Source: Clostridiales bacterium
GTDB lineage: Bacteria; Bacillota; Clostridia; Oscillospirales; Oscillospiraceae
DNA length: 64,000 nt
Assembly: GCA_004556965.1 (NCBI GenBank)
Contig: SFFE01000003.1
Location: 62,001-126,000, forward strand
Direction: 5' to 3'
Numbering within the stretch: position 1 is the stretch's first letter; every line of letters begins with the position of its first letter. A model generated the notes under the pieces. It did not search any database and had not been told where the DNA came from. It saw only the letters and a program-made list of their open reading frames with translations. Both the position numbers and the translations under genes were made by a program. This document shows, piece by piece, positions 30,524-38,510 of the stretch.

Positions 30524-31233
30524 TGCAGACCGATACCATGGAGCTGCTGCGCCGCGCGCAGAGCGGCGACCGGGACGCCATGGAGCAGATGGTAACGGAG
30601 AACTCCGGCCTCATCTGGAGCATTGCGCGCCGGTTTTTCGGCCGCGGCGTGGACGCGGATGATCTCTATCAGCTCGGCTGCGTAGGATTTCTTAAGGCGG
30701 TCGCCGGGTTCGACGAGGCATACGGAACATGCTTTTCCACCTATGCCGTGCCGAAGATTTCCGGCGAGATCCGCCGCTTTCTGCGCGACGACGGCGCTGT
30801 GAAGGTGAGCCGCGGCGTCAAGGAGCGCGCGCAGCAGATCCGCACGGCGCGTATGCGTCTGGAGCAGACGCTCGGCCGCGAGCCGACGCTTTCGGAGCTT
30901 TCCGCCGAGACCGGCATTGAGCCGGAGGAGATCGCCATGGCGGAAACGGCGACCGGGCCAACGGAGTCGCTCCAGCGCGAAAACGGCGAGACGGGATTTA
31001 CGCTGGAACACACGCTCGGCGACTACGAGCAGGAGGAGCGCATGGTGGAGCACGTTGCGCTGCGTGAGGCGGTGCGCGGTCTGCCGGAACGGGAGCAGCA
31101 GGTGATCGCGCTGCGTTTTTTCCGCGGCATGACGCAGCAGCGCGCCGCCGGGGTTTTGAAGATCTCGCAGGTTCAGGTTTCCCGGCTGGAGCGGCGCGCC
31201 GTGGAGAAGCTGCGGGAAATGATGACGACTTAG
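30520..31233 (+). CDS. sigF: RNA polymerase sporulation sigma factor SigF
   Basis: This 237-residue sigma-70 family protein has region 2 (DADDLYQLGCVGFLKAVAGFDEAYGTCFSTYAVPKISGEIRRFLRD), region 3 with REPTLSELSAETG, and region 4 ending in the helix-turn-helix MTQQRAAGVLKISQVQVSRLERRAVEKL. In the spoIIA context it is sigma-F, the first forespore-specific sigma factor. ATG 30520 forms an ATGA overlap with spoIIAB; ATG 30523 is an equal alternative. Confidence 0.95.
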   Translation: MMQTDTMELLRRAQSGDRDAMEQMVTENSGLIWSIARRFFGRGVDADDLYQLGCVGFLKAVAGFDEAYGTCFSTYAVPKISGEIRRFLRDDGAVKVSRGVKERAQQIRTARMRLEQTLGREPTLSELSAETGIEPEEIAMAETATGPTESLQRENGETGFTLEHTLGDYEQEERMVEHVALREAVRGLPEREQQVIALRFFRGMTQQRAAGVLKISQVQVSRLERRAVEKLREMMTT

Positions 31234-31267
31234 ACAGGCGAACTGCAAAAACGCAGTCTGCCTGTCT
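31232..31267 (+). terminator. Terminator of the spoIIA operon
   Basis: AGACAGGC/GCCTGTCT stem enclosing an ACTGC/GCAGT stem; it starts inside the sigF stop codon. The U-run is weak. Confidence 0.62.
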
Positions 31268-31289
31268 TCTGCGTTTGCGCGAAAACCGG

Positions 31290-31317
31290 TTGACAGATAC
31301 TAAATCTGTGATAACAT
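31290..31317 (+). promoter_or_regulatory. Sigma-A promoter of the formate/nitrite transporter gene
   Basis: TTGACA, 16-base spacer, TAACAT, 58 bases before the ATG. Confidence 0.6.
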
Positions 31318-31374
31318 AATGACACGCACACAAAATATTGTGCCATGCTATGCGTTTTGGAGGTAAGTTGGAAG

Positions 31375-32184
31375 ATGTATTCACCGAAAGAAGTTGCAGT
31401 CAATTACCTTGGCGCCTGCGAGACAAAGACGCAGCTGCCTCTGCTGCGGATGTTTTTACTGGCGTGTCTGGCGGGTGTCTTTGTGGCGCTTGCAGGCGTC
31501 GCGTCCACGGCCGGCGCTGCGACGATTGAAAATCCGTCGGTCGCAAAGGTCGTCACCGGCTTGATCTTCCCGGCGGGCCTCTCCATGGTGCTCATCGCCG
31601 GAAGCGAGCTGTTCACCGGCAACAACCTGCTGATCATGGGCGTACTGCAGCGCCGCATCACCGTGGGCGCCATGCTGTGCAACTGGGTCGTCGTCTATCT
31701 CGGCAACTTTGCCGGCTCCGTCTTGATCGCGGCGCTCGCTTACGCGGGCGGCGTGTTTTCCGCATTCAATGGGGAACTGGCAGCTTCGGTCGTCTCCATC
31801 GCAAACGCAAAGGTTTCGCTCTCGTTCAGCGCTGCGTTCATCCGCGGCATTCTCTGCAATTTCCTTGTGTGTATTGCAGTCTGGATGTCCAATGCTGCCA
31901 AAACGGTGCCGGGCAAGATCATGGGGCTCTTTTTCCCGATTGCGGCGTTTGTCATTGCCGGTTTTGAGCACTGCGTTGCAAATATGTACTATATTCCTGC
32001 CGGAATTCTTCAGTCCGGCACATTTGGCATGGTCTATGAAAATCTCACATGGGGCGGATTCCTTCTGCGGAATCTCCTGCCGGTGACGCTCGGCAATATG
32101 GTCGGCGGCGTGGTACTCGTGGGCGTCACAGCGTGGTATCTCTACCTTGCGCCGGAGCGCGATCGGGTCGCGACAGGGAAGTGA
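31375..32184 (+). CDS. Formate/nitrite transporter (FNT) family channel
   Basis: This 269-residue protein has six membrane segments and FNT hallmarks: GLIFPAGLSMVLIAGSELFTGNN, CNWVVVYLGNFAGS, RGILCNFLVCIAVWMS, and GFEHCVANMYYIPAG with the conserved His of the pore. It moves formate, nitrite or hydrosulfide; in a fermentative anaerobe formate is most likely (inference). GGAGGT lies 10 bases upstream of ATG 31375. The larE gene follows after 5 bases. Confidence 0.93.
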   Translation: MYSPKEVAVNYLGACETKTQLPLLRMFLLACLAGVFVALAGVASTAGAATIENPSVAKVVTGLIFPAGLSMVLIAGSELFTGNNLLIMGVLQRRITVGAMLCNWVVVYLGNFAGSVLIAALAYAGGVFSAFNGELAASVVSIANAKVSLSFSAAFIRGILCNFLVCIAVWMSNAAKTVPGKIMGLFFPIAAFVIAGFEHCVANMYYIPAGILQSGTFGMVYENLTWGGFLLRNLLPVTLGNMVGGVVLVGVTAWYLYLAPERDRVATGK

Positions 32185-32189
32185 AGCGC

Positions 32190-32945
32190 ATGACACTACA
32201 AGATTTTTTCAAGGAAACGCCCAAGGCCGCGCTCGCGTTTTCCGGCGGTGTGGATTCGGCATATCTGCTATACGCCGCGCACCAGTGCGGTGCGGACGTG
32301 CGCCCGTACTATGTGAAGAGCGTGTTTCAGCCGCAGTTTGAGCTGGATGATGCGCTGCGTCTGGCGCGGCAGCTTGGAATGCCGCTTACGGTTCTGGAGG
32401 TGGATGTTCTCGCGGACGAGACCGTGCGCGCCAATCCGCAAAACCGCTGCTATTTCTGCAAGCAGCGCATTTTCTCGCGGATCGGTGCTGCCGCAGCGTC
32501 GGACGGCTATTCCGTTGTGCTCGACGGCACGAACGCCTCAGACGACGCAAGCGACCGCCCTGGTATGCGCGCGCTTGCGGAGCTGGAGGTGCGTTCGCCG
32601 CTGCGCCTGTGCGGCCTGACCAAGGCGGAGATTCGCCGCCGCTCCAAAGAAGCGGGGCTGTTCACGTGGGATAAGCCGTCTTACGCCTGCCTCGCAACGC
32701 GGATTCCCACCGGGACGCCGCTGGATGAAAAAACGCTGTCTGCGGTGGAGCAGGCGGAGGATGGCCTGATGGCACTTGGGTTTCGCAATGTCCGTGCCCG
32801 CGTGGAACAGGGGGCGATCCGGCTTGAGCTTTTACCGGAACAAATAGCGTATGCAGAGCAAAATTGGGATAATGTAACAAACTGTATCCAAAAAGCCTTT
32901 CCAAATACGCAGATCTTTGTGAAAGTGCGACAAAATGTGACCTAA
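32190..32945 (+). CDS. larE: ATP-dependent sacrificial sulfur transferase LarE-like
   Basis: This 251-residue PP-loop protein has the pyrophosphatase motif SGGVDS (18-23), the NRCYFCK CxxC pair (Cys87, Cys90), LDGTNASDD, and SYACLATRIPTG with Cys167 at the LarE cysteine position. LarE transfers sulfur to the pyridinium precursor of the nickel-pincer cofactor. The three-cysteine arrangement matches the LarE subtype reported to bind a [4Fe-4S] cluster rather than sacrificing its own cysteine. No larA, larB or larC is nearby; it is downstream of the FNT channel. Confidence 0.85.
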   Translation: MTLQDFFKETPKAALAFSGGVDSAYLLYAAHQCGADVRPYYVKSVFQPQFELDDALRLARQLGMPLTVLEVDVLADETVRANPQNRCYFCKQRIFSRIGAAAASDGYSVVLDGTNASDDASDRPGMRALAELEVRSPLRLCGLTKAEIRRRSKEAGLFTWDKPSYACLATRIPTGTPLDEKTLSAVEQAEDGLMALGFRNVRARVEQGAIRLELLPEQIAYAEQNWDNVTNCIQKAFPNTQIFVKVRQNVT

Positions 32946-33127
32946 ATCACAGTTCTTGCAAATGCCGAGGTGGTACGATTGTACAGGATTGAATAAAAAT
33001 CCTGTTTATATCCGTTGAAATTTTAACAATATTGCCGAACTGGGCATTCTGCTGAAAATGAGCAGCGTCAAGTTGACTAGAATTTCACACAGAAATTGCA
33101 CTAATTCTACAATCATTTTTGCCTTTA

Positions 33128-33156
33128 TTGACGAATATATCTGGCTGTGATACGAT
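33128..33156 (+). promoter_or_regulatory. Sigma-A promoter of the P-loop/oxidoreductase cluster
   Basis: TTGACG, 17-base spacer, TACGAT, about 55 bases upstream of the TTG start. The rest of the 266-base gap after larE is AT-rich with no other feature seen. Confidence 0.65.
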
Positions 33157-33211
33157 ATTAGATGACGATGTTTGCAATTTTGCAGCATCCGCCTGAAAGG
33201 AGACCCTTCAT

Positions 33212-33913
33212 TTGAAGAAAATATATGTTTTGATTGGTAATTATGGCAGCGGCAAAAGCGAGCTTGCCTTGAATTTTGCGTTTAAAGCAGCCGAAACCGG
33301 AAAAACCGAGCTGATTGACCTGGATATGGTCAACACGTATTTCCGCTTGACGGAGCGCGGAAAAATGGTGAGTCAAAAGGAGATCCGCTTGGTTTCTCCG
33401 AACTTCGCCTGCTCCGGTATTGAAACGCTCTCGCTTCCGGCGGAGGTCGCATCGGCGTTTGCGCTCGATTGGGATACCGTCGTGTTCGACGTCGGCGGCG
33501 ACGCGGTCGGCTCCACGGCGCTTGGCCGGTATCATGAGGACTTTATGGAGCTGGGTCCCGGTCAGCTTGAGGTGCTCAATGTTGTGAATATCCGCCGTCC
33601 GCTGGCCGGCACGGTGGAAAAGATCATCAAGCTGCAGCAGGAAATGCAGATACATTCCCGTCTGAAGATCACCGGCATGATCAACAACACGAACCTTGCG
33701 CAGATGACCGGTCCGGATGAACTGCGCGACGGCTATGAGATGCTCCGCGAGGTGAGCGAGAAGACCGGCGTGCCTGTTTCCTACACGACCGGCAAGAAGG
33801 AGCTGCTCGACCAGTTCCTTTCTGAAGGACACGACCCGAAGTACATCGGCAAACCGATTGCCATTGATATGTACATGAAGCGTGACTGGGACAGCTATAT
33901 CCACAGTCTGTAA
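33212..33913 (+). CDS. P-loop ATP/GTP-binding protein of unknown role
   Basis: This 233-residue protein has a Walker A GNYGSGKSE (residues 9-17), a LIDLDMVNTYFR deviant switch segment, and a Walker B-like VVFDVGGDAVGST, which resembles MinD/CobQ-type P-loop proteins. No signal peptide is seen. The start is TTG 33212 after AAAGGAG; no ATG is suitable. It lies 86 bases upstream of the four-gene ferredoxin oxidoreductase set and in the same direction, which suggests a maturation or regulatory function for that enzyme, but this is guilt by association. Confidence 0.8.
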   Translation: MKKIYVLIGNYGSGKSELALNFAFKAAETGKTELIDLDMVNTYFRLTERGKMVSQKEIRLVSPNFACSGIETLSLPAEVASAFALDWDTVVFDVGGDAVGSTALGRYHEDFMELGPGQLEVLNVVNIRRPLAGTVEKIIKLQQEMQIHSRLKITGMINNTNLAQMTGPDELRDGYEMLREVSEKTGVPVSYTTGKKELLDQFLSEGHDPKYIGKPIAIDMYMKRDWDSYIHSL

Positions 33914-33999
33914 TTTTCCCTGTAATCATTGGCGTATCCCGCTCCGGCGGTTTTACATACGCGCGAAACAGCAATATAGTATAGAAAAGAGGTAGCAAA

Positions 34000-34209
34000 A
34001 TGGTAAAGGTAACCATCAATGAAAATCTCTGCAAGGGATGCGGTCTTTGCGCCAGAGCATGCCCCAAGGGGATCATTGAACTTTCCAAAGAAAAGATCAA
34101 CGCAAAAGGTTATCACCCGGCAACGATCGTGGATCAGGCGGCCTGCATCGGCTGTGCTTCCTGCGCACGTACCTGCCCCGACGTGGTAATCCACATTGAG
34201 AAAGATTAA
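34000..34209 (+). CDS. vorD: 2-oxoacid:ferredoxin oxidoreductase, 2[4Fe-4S] delta subunit
   Basis: This 69-residue ferredoxin has two CxxCxxCxxxC clusters (Cys11/14/17/21 and Cys49/52/55/59). It passes electrons from the TPP subunit to free ferredoxin. The start is ATG 34000 after AGAGGTAGC; it is followed by the alpha subunit after 14 bases. The vor symbol follows common clostridial naming; kor or por-like specificity is possible. Confidence 0.9.
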   Translation: MVKVTINENLCKGCGLCARACPKGIIELSKEKINAKGYHPATIVDQAACIGCASCARTCPDVVIHIEKD

Positions 34210-34223
34210 GGAGGAACAGTAAA

Positions 34224-35303
34224 ATGGCATTGACTCTTATGAAGGGTAGCGAAGCCATCGCTGAGGCTGCAATTCGTGCAGGCGCGCGGTATTTCTTCGG
34301 CTATCCGATCACTCCGCAGACGGAGATTCCTGAATACATGTCCGAGCGTATGCCCGAAGTCGGCGGCTGCTTCCTGCAGGCCGAAAGCGAAGTCGCGGCG
34401 ATCAACATGATCTACGGCGCGGCCGGCACCGGCGCACGTGCGCTGACCTCCTCCTCCAGCCCCGGCGTCAGCCTGAAGCAGGAAGGCATTTCCTACTGCG
34501 CAGGCGCCCAGCTCCCGTGCGTGATCCTAAACGTCATGCGCGGCGGCCCCGGCCTCGGCAACATTCAGGCCTCTCAGGGCGACTACTTCCAGGCTGTCAA
34601 GGGCGGCGGCAACGGCGACTATCACCTGCTGACCTATGCTCCGGCGTCTGTTCAGGAAGCCATCGACATCATGATGTTTGCGTTCGATAAGGCCGAGAAG
34701 TACCGCATTCCCGTCCTGTTCCTCGCCGACGGCATCATCGCTCAGATGATGGAGCCTGTCGAAATGCCCGAAATGGTCGATTTCAAGATTGATCCCGAGA
34801 AGAAGCCCTGGGCATGCACCGGCTGGAAGCCCGGCGACGATCCGGCGAAGCGCGGCGTTATCAACTCCATCTACATTGACACCGAATCTCTGTCCGAGCA
34901 CAATGCGGTTCTGCAGGCGTGCTACAAGGAAGTCGTTGCCAACGAGCAGATGTGGGAAGAGTACAACCTCGAGGGCGCCGAGTTCGTCATCACCGCGTTC
35001 GGCACCGTCGCGCGTATTGCAAAGTCTGCGATCGGCGAGCTGAAGGAAGAGGGCATCAACGTTGGTCTGGTTCGTCCGATCACTGTTTGGCCGTTCCCGT
35101 ATGACGCAGTCAAGAAGGCTGCTTCCGCTGAAGGCGTGAAGGCCGTTCTCGACGTTGAGCTGAACGAAGGCCAGATGCTTGAGGATGTCAAGCTTGCGGT
35201 CAACGGCGCGAAAGACGTTGACTTCTTCGGTCACCTCGGCAGCGAGATGCCCACCACCGAGGAGATTAAAGCGAAGATTATCAGCATGAAGGAGGGCAAA
35301 TAA
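34224..35303 (+). CDS. vorB: 2-oxoacid:ferredoxin oxidoreductase alpha subunit (VorB-like)
   Basis: This 359-residue protein has the pyrimidine-binding domain features GYPITPQTEIPEYMSERMPEVGG, ASSPG-like TSSSSPGVSLKQEGISYCAGAQLP, and a C-terminal transketolase-like domain (VGLVRPITVWPFPYDAV). It is the alpha subunit of a CoA-dependent enzyme that oxidatively decarboxylates branched-chain 2-oxoacids or 2-oxoglutarate, reducing ferredoxin. The stop TAA abuts the next ATG. AAGGAGGAAC is the ribosome-binding site. Confidence 0.92.
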   Translation: MALTLMKGSEAIAEAAIRAGARYFFGYPITPQTEIPEYMSERMPEVGGCFLQAESEVAAINMIYGAAGTGARALTSSSSPGVSLKQEGISYCAGAQLPCVILNVMRGGPGLGNIQASQGDYFQAVKGGGNGDYHLLTYAPASVQEAIDIMMFAFDKAEKYRIPVLFLADGIIAQMMEPVEMPEMVDFKIDPEKKPWACTGWKPGDDPAKRGVINSIYIDTESLSEHNAVLQACYKEVVANEQMWEEYNLEGAEFVITAFGTVARIAKSAIGELKEEGINVGLVRPITVWPFPYDAVKKAASAEGVKAVLDVELNEGQMLEDVKLAVNGAKDVDFFGHLGSEMPTTEEIKAKIISMKEGK

Positions 35304-36050
35304 ATGTCTGTCGTTTTTGAGAAAACTCAGTATTTGACTGATAAGCAGTTCCACTACTGCCCCGGCTGCAACCACGGCATCATTCACCGCCTGGTCGCCG
35401 AAGTCATTGACGAAATGAACCTCGACGGTAAGGTCATCGGCGTCGCGCCGGTTGGCTGCTCCGTGTTTGCTTACGATTACTTTAACTGCGATATGTACGA
35501 AGCTGCGCACGGCCGTGCACCGGCTGTTGCGACCGGCGTCAAGCGCGTTGTCGGCAACGACACCATGGTCTTCACCTATCAGGGCGACGGCGACCTGGCC
35601 TCCATCGGCACTGCTGAGATCGTTCACGCTGCACACCGCGGCGAGAAGATCGTCACCATCTTTGTCAACAACGCCATTTACGGCATGACCGGCGGCCAGA
35701 TGGCTCCGACCACGCTGGTTGGCCAGAAGACCACCACCTCCCCGAAGGGCCGCGACGAAGCTTGGTGCGGCGCTCCGATCCGTGTCTCCGAAATGCTCGC
35801 GACCATCCCCGGCTCCTACTACATCGAGCGTGTTGCGGTGAACAACACGGCGAACATCATCAAGGCGAAGAAGGCAATTGCCAAGGCGTTCCGCTATCAG
35901 AAGGAAGGCAAGGGCTTCTGCCTGATCGAAGTTCTGTCCACCTGCCCGACCAACTGGGGTCTCAGCCCGGTCGAAGCGATGAAGTGGCTGGAAGAGAACA
36001 TGATTCCTTACTATCCGCTGGGCGTTTACAAAGACAAGGAGGCAAAATAA
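35304..36050 (+). CDS. vorA: 2-oxoacid:ferredoxin oxidoreductase beta (TPP) subunit
   Basis: This 248-residue TPP-binding subunit has FHYCPGCNHGIIHRL at the N-terminus, the TPP motif GDGDLASIGTAEIVHAAHRGEKIVTIFVNNAIYGMTGGQ, and the SPKGRDE segment typical of VorA/KorB. It catalyses the decarboxylation half reaction. It directly follows the alpha subunit without a gap and is one base from the gamma subunit gene. Confidence 0.93.
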   Translation: MSVVFEKTQYLTDKQFHYCPGCNHGIIHRLVAEVIDEMNLDGKVIGVAPVGCSVFAYDYFNCDMYEAAHGRAPAVATGVKRVVGNDTMVFTYQGDGDLASIGTAEIVHAAHRGEKIVTIFVNNAIYGMTGGQMAPTTLVGQKTTTSPKGRDEAWCGAPIRVSEMLATIPGSYYIERVAVNNTANIIKAKKAIAKAFRYQKEGKGFCLIEVLSTCPTNWGLSPVEAMKWLEENMIPYYPLGVYKDKEAK

Positions 36051-36051
36051 G

Positions 36052-36588
36052 ATGAAGAAAGAATTTATTTTTGCTGGCTTTGGCGGTCAGGGCATGCTCC
36101 TGATCGGCAAGTTCCTTGCCATGGCCTGCATGATGGACGGCAAGCACGTTTCCTGGCTGCCCTCCTACGGTCCTGAGATGCGCGGCGGCACGGCGAACTG
36201 CTCCGTCATCGTGAGCGACGATCCGGTTGCTTCCCCGCTGGTTGACATGGCTGACTGCGTTGTTGCGATGAACCGTCCTTCTCTGGACAAGTTCGAGGAC
36301 AAGGTCAAGCCGGGCGGAGTTCTGATCATCAACAGCTCCATCATCGACCGCAAGGCCGAGCGTGACGACATTCAGGTCGTTTACTGCGACGCGACCAGAC
36401 TCGCGGAAGAGATCGGCAACCCGAAGGGCGCAAACGTTGCGATCCTCGGCGCACTGATGGCCAAGGCTCCTGTCTGCTCCGTCGATGTGATGGTCGAAGC
36501 CATCCGCGTCGAGCTGGGCGAGAAGAAGGCTCGTTTCCTGGAAGGCAATAAGAAGGCTCTTATCGCCGGCATGGAAGCTGCGAAATAA
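36052..36588 (+). CDS. vorC: 2-oxoacid:ferredoxin oxidoreductase gamma subunit
   Basis: This 178-residue protein has the gamma-domain pattern FIFAGFGGQGMLLIGKFLAMA followed by SWLPSYGPEMRGGTANCSVIVSDDPVASP and the ATRLAEEIGNPKGANVAILGAL segment. It completes the four-subunit enzyme. AAGGAGGC precedes the ATG. A strong terminator follows. Confidence 0.93.
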   Translation: MKKEFIFAGFGGQGMLLIGKFLAMACMMDGKHVSWLPSYGPEMRGGTANCSVIVSDDPVASPLVDMADCVVAMNRPSLDKFEDKVKPGGVLIINSSIIDRKAERDDIQVVYCDATRLAEEIGNPKGANVAILGALMAKAPVCSVDVMVEAIRVELGEKKARFLEGNKKALIAGMEAAK

Positions 36589-36601
36589 GCACAACCCTGC
36601 A

Positions 36602-36637
36602 AGAAAAAAGAAGCCGACTCGGTCGGCTTCTTTTTTG
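36602..36637. terminator. Bidirectional terminator between vorC and spoVAE
   Basis: GAAGCCGA/TCGGCTTC stem (36610-36630) with an A-run to the left and T6 to the right. Confidence 0.9.
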
Positions 36638-36649
36638 CATCTATGGGAT

Positions 36650-37012
36650 TCAGTTTTTTTCCTTTGATTTGAAGATCAGCGCAACCAGCAGCCCAAAGAA
36701 AATCGCGGCGCAAATTCCGGCCGCGCCGGACCGGAAACCGCCTGTGAACGCGCCGAGCATGCCGTCCGTTGCGACCGCCTCGCGGACGCCCTTGGCCAGC
36801 AGATTGCCGAAACCGGTCAGCGGCACAGTGGCTCCGGCGCCAGCCCACTTTGCAAGCGGTTCATAAATGCCGACTGCGCCGAGCACCACGCCGGCAACGA
36901 CATACAGCGTCAAAATCCGCGCCGGTGTGAGCTTGGTCTTGTCGATCAGGATTTGGCCGATCACACAGAGCAGGCCGCCGGCCACGAATGCGATCAAATA
37001 TTCTTTCACCAT
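36650..37012 (-). CDS. spoVAE: Stage V sporulation protein AE
   Basis: This 120-residue membrane protein has four hydrophobic segments and the SpoVAE pattern YLIAFVAGGLLCVIGQILIDKTKLTPARILTLYVVAGVVLG ... PLTGFGNLLAKGV. SpoVA proteins form the channel for dipicolinic acid entering the spore and leaving at germination. It follows spoVAD by two bases with AGGTG as ribosome-binding site. Confidence 0.94.
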   Translation of the reverse strand: MVKEYLIAFVAGGLLCVIGQILIDKTKLTPARILTLYVVAGVVLGAVGIYEPLAKWAGAGATVPLTGFGNLLAKGVREAVATDGMLGAFTGGFRSGAAGICAAIFFGLLVALIFKSKEKN

Positions 37013-37014
37013 AC

Positions 37015-38031
37015 TTACACCTGCATTTCAATTGCCACTGCGTGGCTGATTCCGGGGATACTCTCACCCTGCATGGATGCGGTGGGGGACATGAGCGCAC
37101 CGGTCGCGGCGAAGAGCAGCCGGCGAATCTGTCCGCTCGTCAGCAGCTTCAGCAGGTGCCCCGCCAATACGGATGCGCTGCACCCGCAGCCGGAGCCGCC
37201 TGCATGCACGTCCTGCGTTTCCATGTTATAAATCAGAAGTCCGCAGTCCGTATAGGCCGGTCCGAGATCGACGCCGTCCTGCTGAAACAGATCGGTCACA
37301 ATGCGCTCGCCGATCCGGCCAAGGTCGCCGGTGACGATCATATCATAATACTCCGGTGTGCGCCCGGTGTCCGCAAAGTGCGTCTTCAGCGTCTCATAGG
37401 CGGCCGGCGCCATCGCCGCGCCCATGTTGTTGAGATCCTTGACGCCAGCGTCCGTGATCTTCCCGGTCGTAACCGCAGTCACCTTGGGGCCGGTGCCGCT
37501 CGCGCCGAGAATCAGCGCGCCTGCTCCCGTGACCGTCCACTGCGCCGTCGGCGTGCGCACGCCGCCATATTCCAGCGGAAAGCGAAACTGGCGCTCTGCG
37601 GAACAGAAGTGTGAGCTGGTCAGCGCCGCACAGGTGTTTGCATAGCCGCCGTCAATGGCCATAGCAGCAAGACTCAGCGACTCAGCCATCGTGGAGCAGG
37701 CGCCATACAGGCCAAAGTACGGCGCGCCGCAGTCGCGCATTGCATAGGCAGACCCAGCGCACTGGTTGAGCAGGTCGCCGGAGAAGACATAGTCCAGCGC
37801 TGCGGGGGAGACCTGCGCCTTCTGGCACGCCAGATCAAAGCACTGCTTGAGCATGGCGCTCTCGGCTTTCTCCCAACTGGACGTTCCAAAATACGTATCG
37901 CTGCTGACGACGTCAAACCGCTCCCGCAGCGGGCCTTCGCCCTCTTTTTTGCCGACGACGCTTGCAGCCGCAAGAATGACCGGCGACGCAGCAAGCATGA
38001 CCGTTTGTTTTCCAACCCGTTTGTTTTTCAA
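37015..38031 (-). CDS. spoVAD: Stage V sporulation protein AD
   Basis: This 338-residue thiolase-fold protein binds dipicolinic acid. Recognisable parts: FDVVSSDTYFGTSSWEKAES, VFSGDLLNQCAGSAYAMRD, FGLYGACSTMAESL, and HAGGSGCGCSASVLAG near the end. The start is TTG 38031, preceded by AAGGTGA. spoVAC, normally directly upstream, is absent; the gene upstream is spoIIID and a terminator separates the two, so spoVAD-spoVAE must have its own promoter (none assigned with confidence). Confidence 0.95.
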   Translation of the reverse strand: MKNKRVGKQTVMLAASPVILAAASVVGKKEGEGPLRERFDVVSSDTYFGTSSWEKAESAMLKQCFDLACQKAQVSPAALDYVFSGDLLNQCAGSAYAMRDCGAPYFGLYGACSTMAESLSLAAMAIDGGYANTCAALTSSHFCSAERQFRFPLEYGGVRTPTAQWTVTGAGALILGASGTGPKVTAVTTGKITDAGVKDLNNMGAAMAPAAYETLKTHFADTGRTPEYYDMIVTGDLGRIGERIVTDLFQQDGVDLGPAYTDCGLLIYNMETQDVHAGGSGCGCSASVLAGHLLKLLTSGQIRRLLFAATGALMSPTASMQGESIPGISHAVAIEMQV

Positions 38032-38093
38032 GCAATCACCTTCGACGCTAGTGTTTCCGGCGTTCTGTGCTGCTATACGTAAGTTTGAATTAA

Positions 38094-38126
38094 AAAATGA
38101 CGCGGCCTTCCATTTGGAAGGCCGCG
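38094..38126 (-). terminator. Terminator of spoIIID
   Basis: Perfect CGCGGCCTTCC/GGAAGGCCGCG stem (38101-38126), then TCATTTTTTAAT on the minus strand, immediately past the spoIIID stop. Confidence 0.88.
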
Positions 38127-38127
38127 C

Positions 38128-38376
38128 TCATTCTCCTTTGTATTTTCGCCGCGTTGCCATACCGCCGCGGATGTGGCGTTCCGCCTTGTTTATGTCCAGG
38201 AGCTGACGCACCTGCCGGTAAAGTCCGGGATTGACCTTTTCCAGCCGTTCGGTCAAATCTTTATGTACCGTCGATTTGGAGATGCCGAACTGCCGCGCAG
38301 CAGAACGGACGGTCGCTCGATTTTCAATAATATACACGGCCAGATCGCAGGCACGCTGTTCGATATTGGTATGCAA
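38128..38376 (-). CDS. spoIIID: Sporulation transcriptional regulator SpoIIID
   Basis: This 82-residue protein carries the helix-turn-helix ATVRSAARQFGISKSTVHKDLTERL and the basic C-terminal RHIRGGMATRRKYK, which match Bacillus SpoIIID closely. SpoIIID is the mother-cell regulator acting between sigma-E and sigma-K. I place the start at TTG 38376, 8 bases after GGGGAG, because it aligns with the Bacillus start (MH...); GTG 38385 and 38382 are upstream alternatives that overlap the ribosome-binding site. Confidence 0.94.
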   Translation of the reverse strand: MHTNIEQRACDLAVYIIENRATVRSAARQFGISKSTVHKDLTERLEKVNPGLYRQVRQLLDINKAERHIRGGMATRRKYKGE

Positions 38377-38510
38377 ATGCACCACTCCCCATACTTGCGT
38401 GGTTCATTTATATGTAGGCAAAAGGGGAGATATGTAGCCCGACGTCCGCCGCCGGTATGGAAAAGCCGCAGACATCCAAAGCTTCGGGTGTCTGCGGCTG
38501 CTGCTCTGCG

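Noticed and set aside
32960..32985. T-box-like GAGGTGGTACGA between larE and the P-loop gene
   Set aside because: Only the short motif is present; no stem I, specifier or terminator structure surrounds it.
38032..38100. Sigma-G promoter for spoVAD-spoVAE (GTATA and AACACTA)
   Set aside because: The spacing and -10 match are too poor to annotate, although a forespore promoter is expected here.
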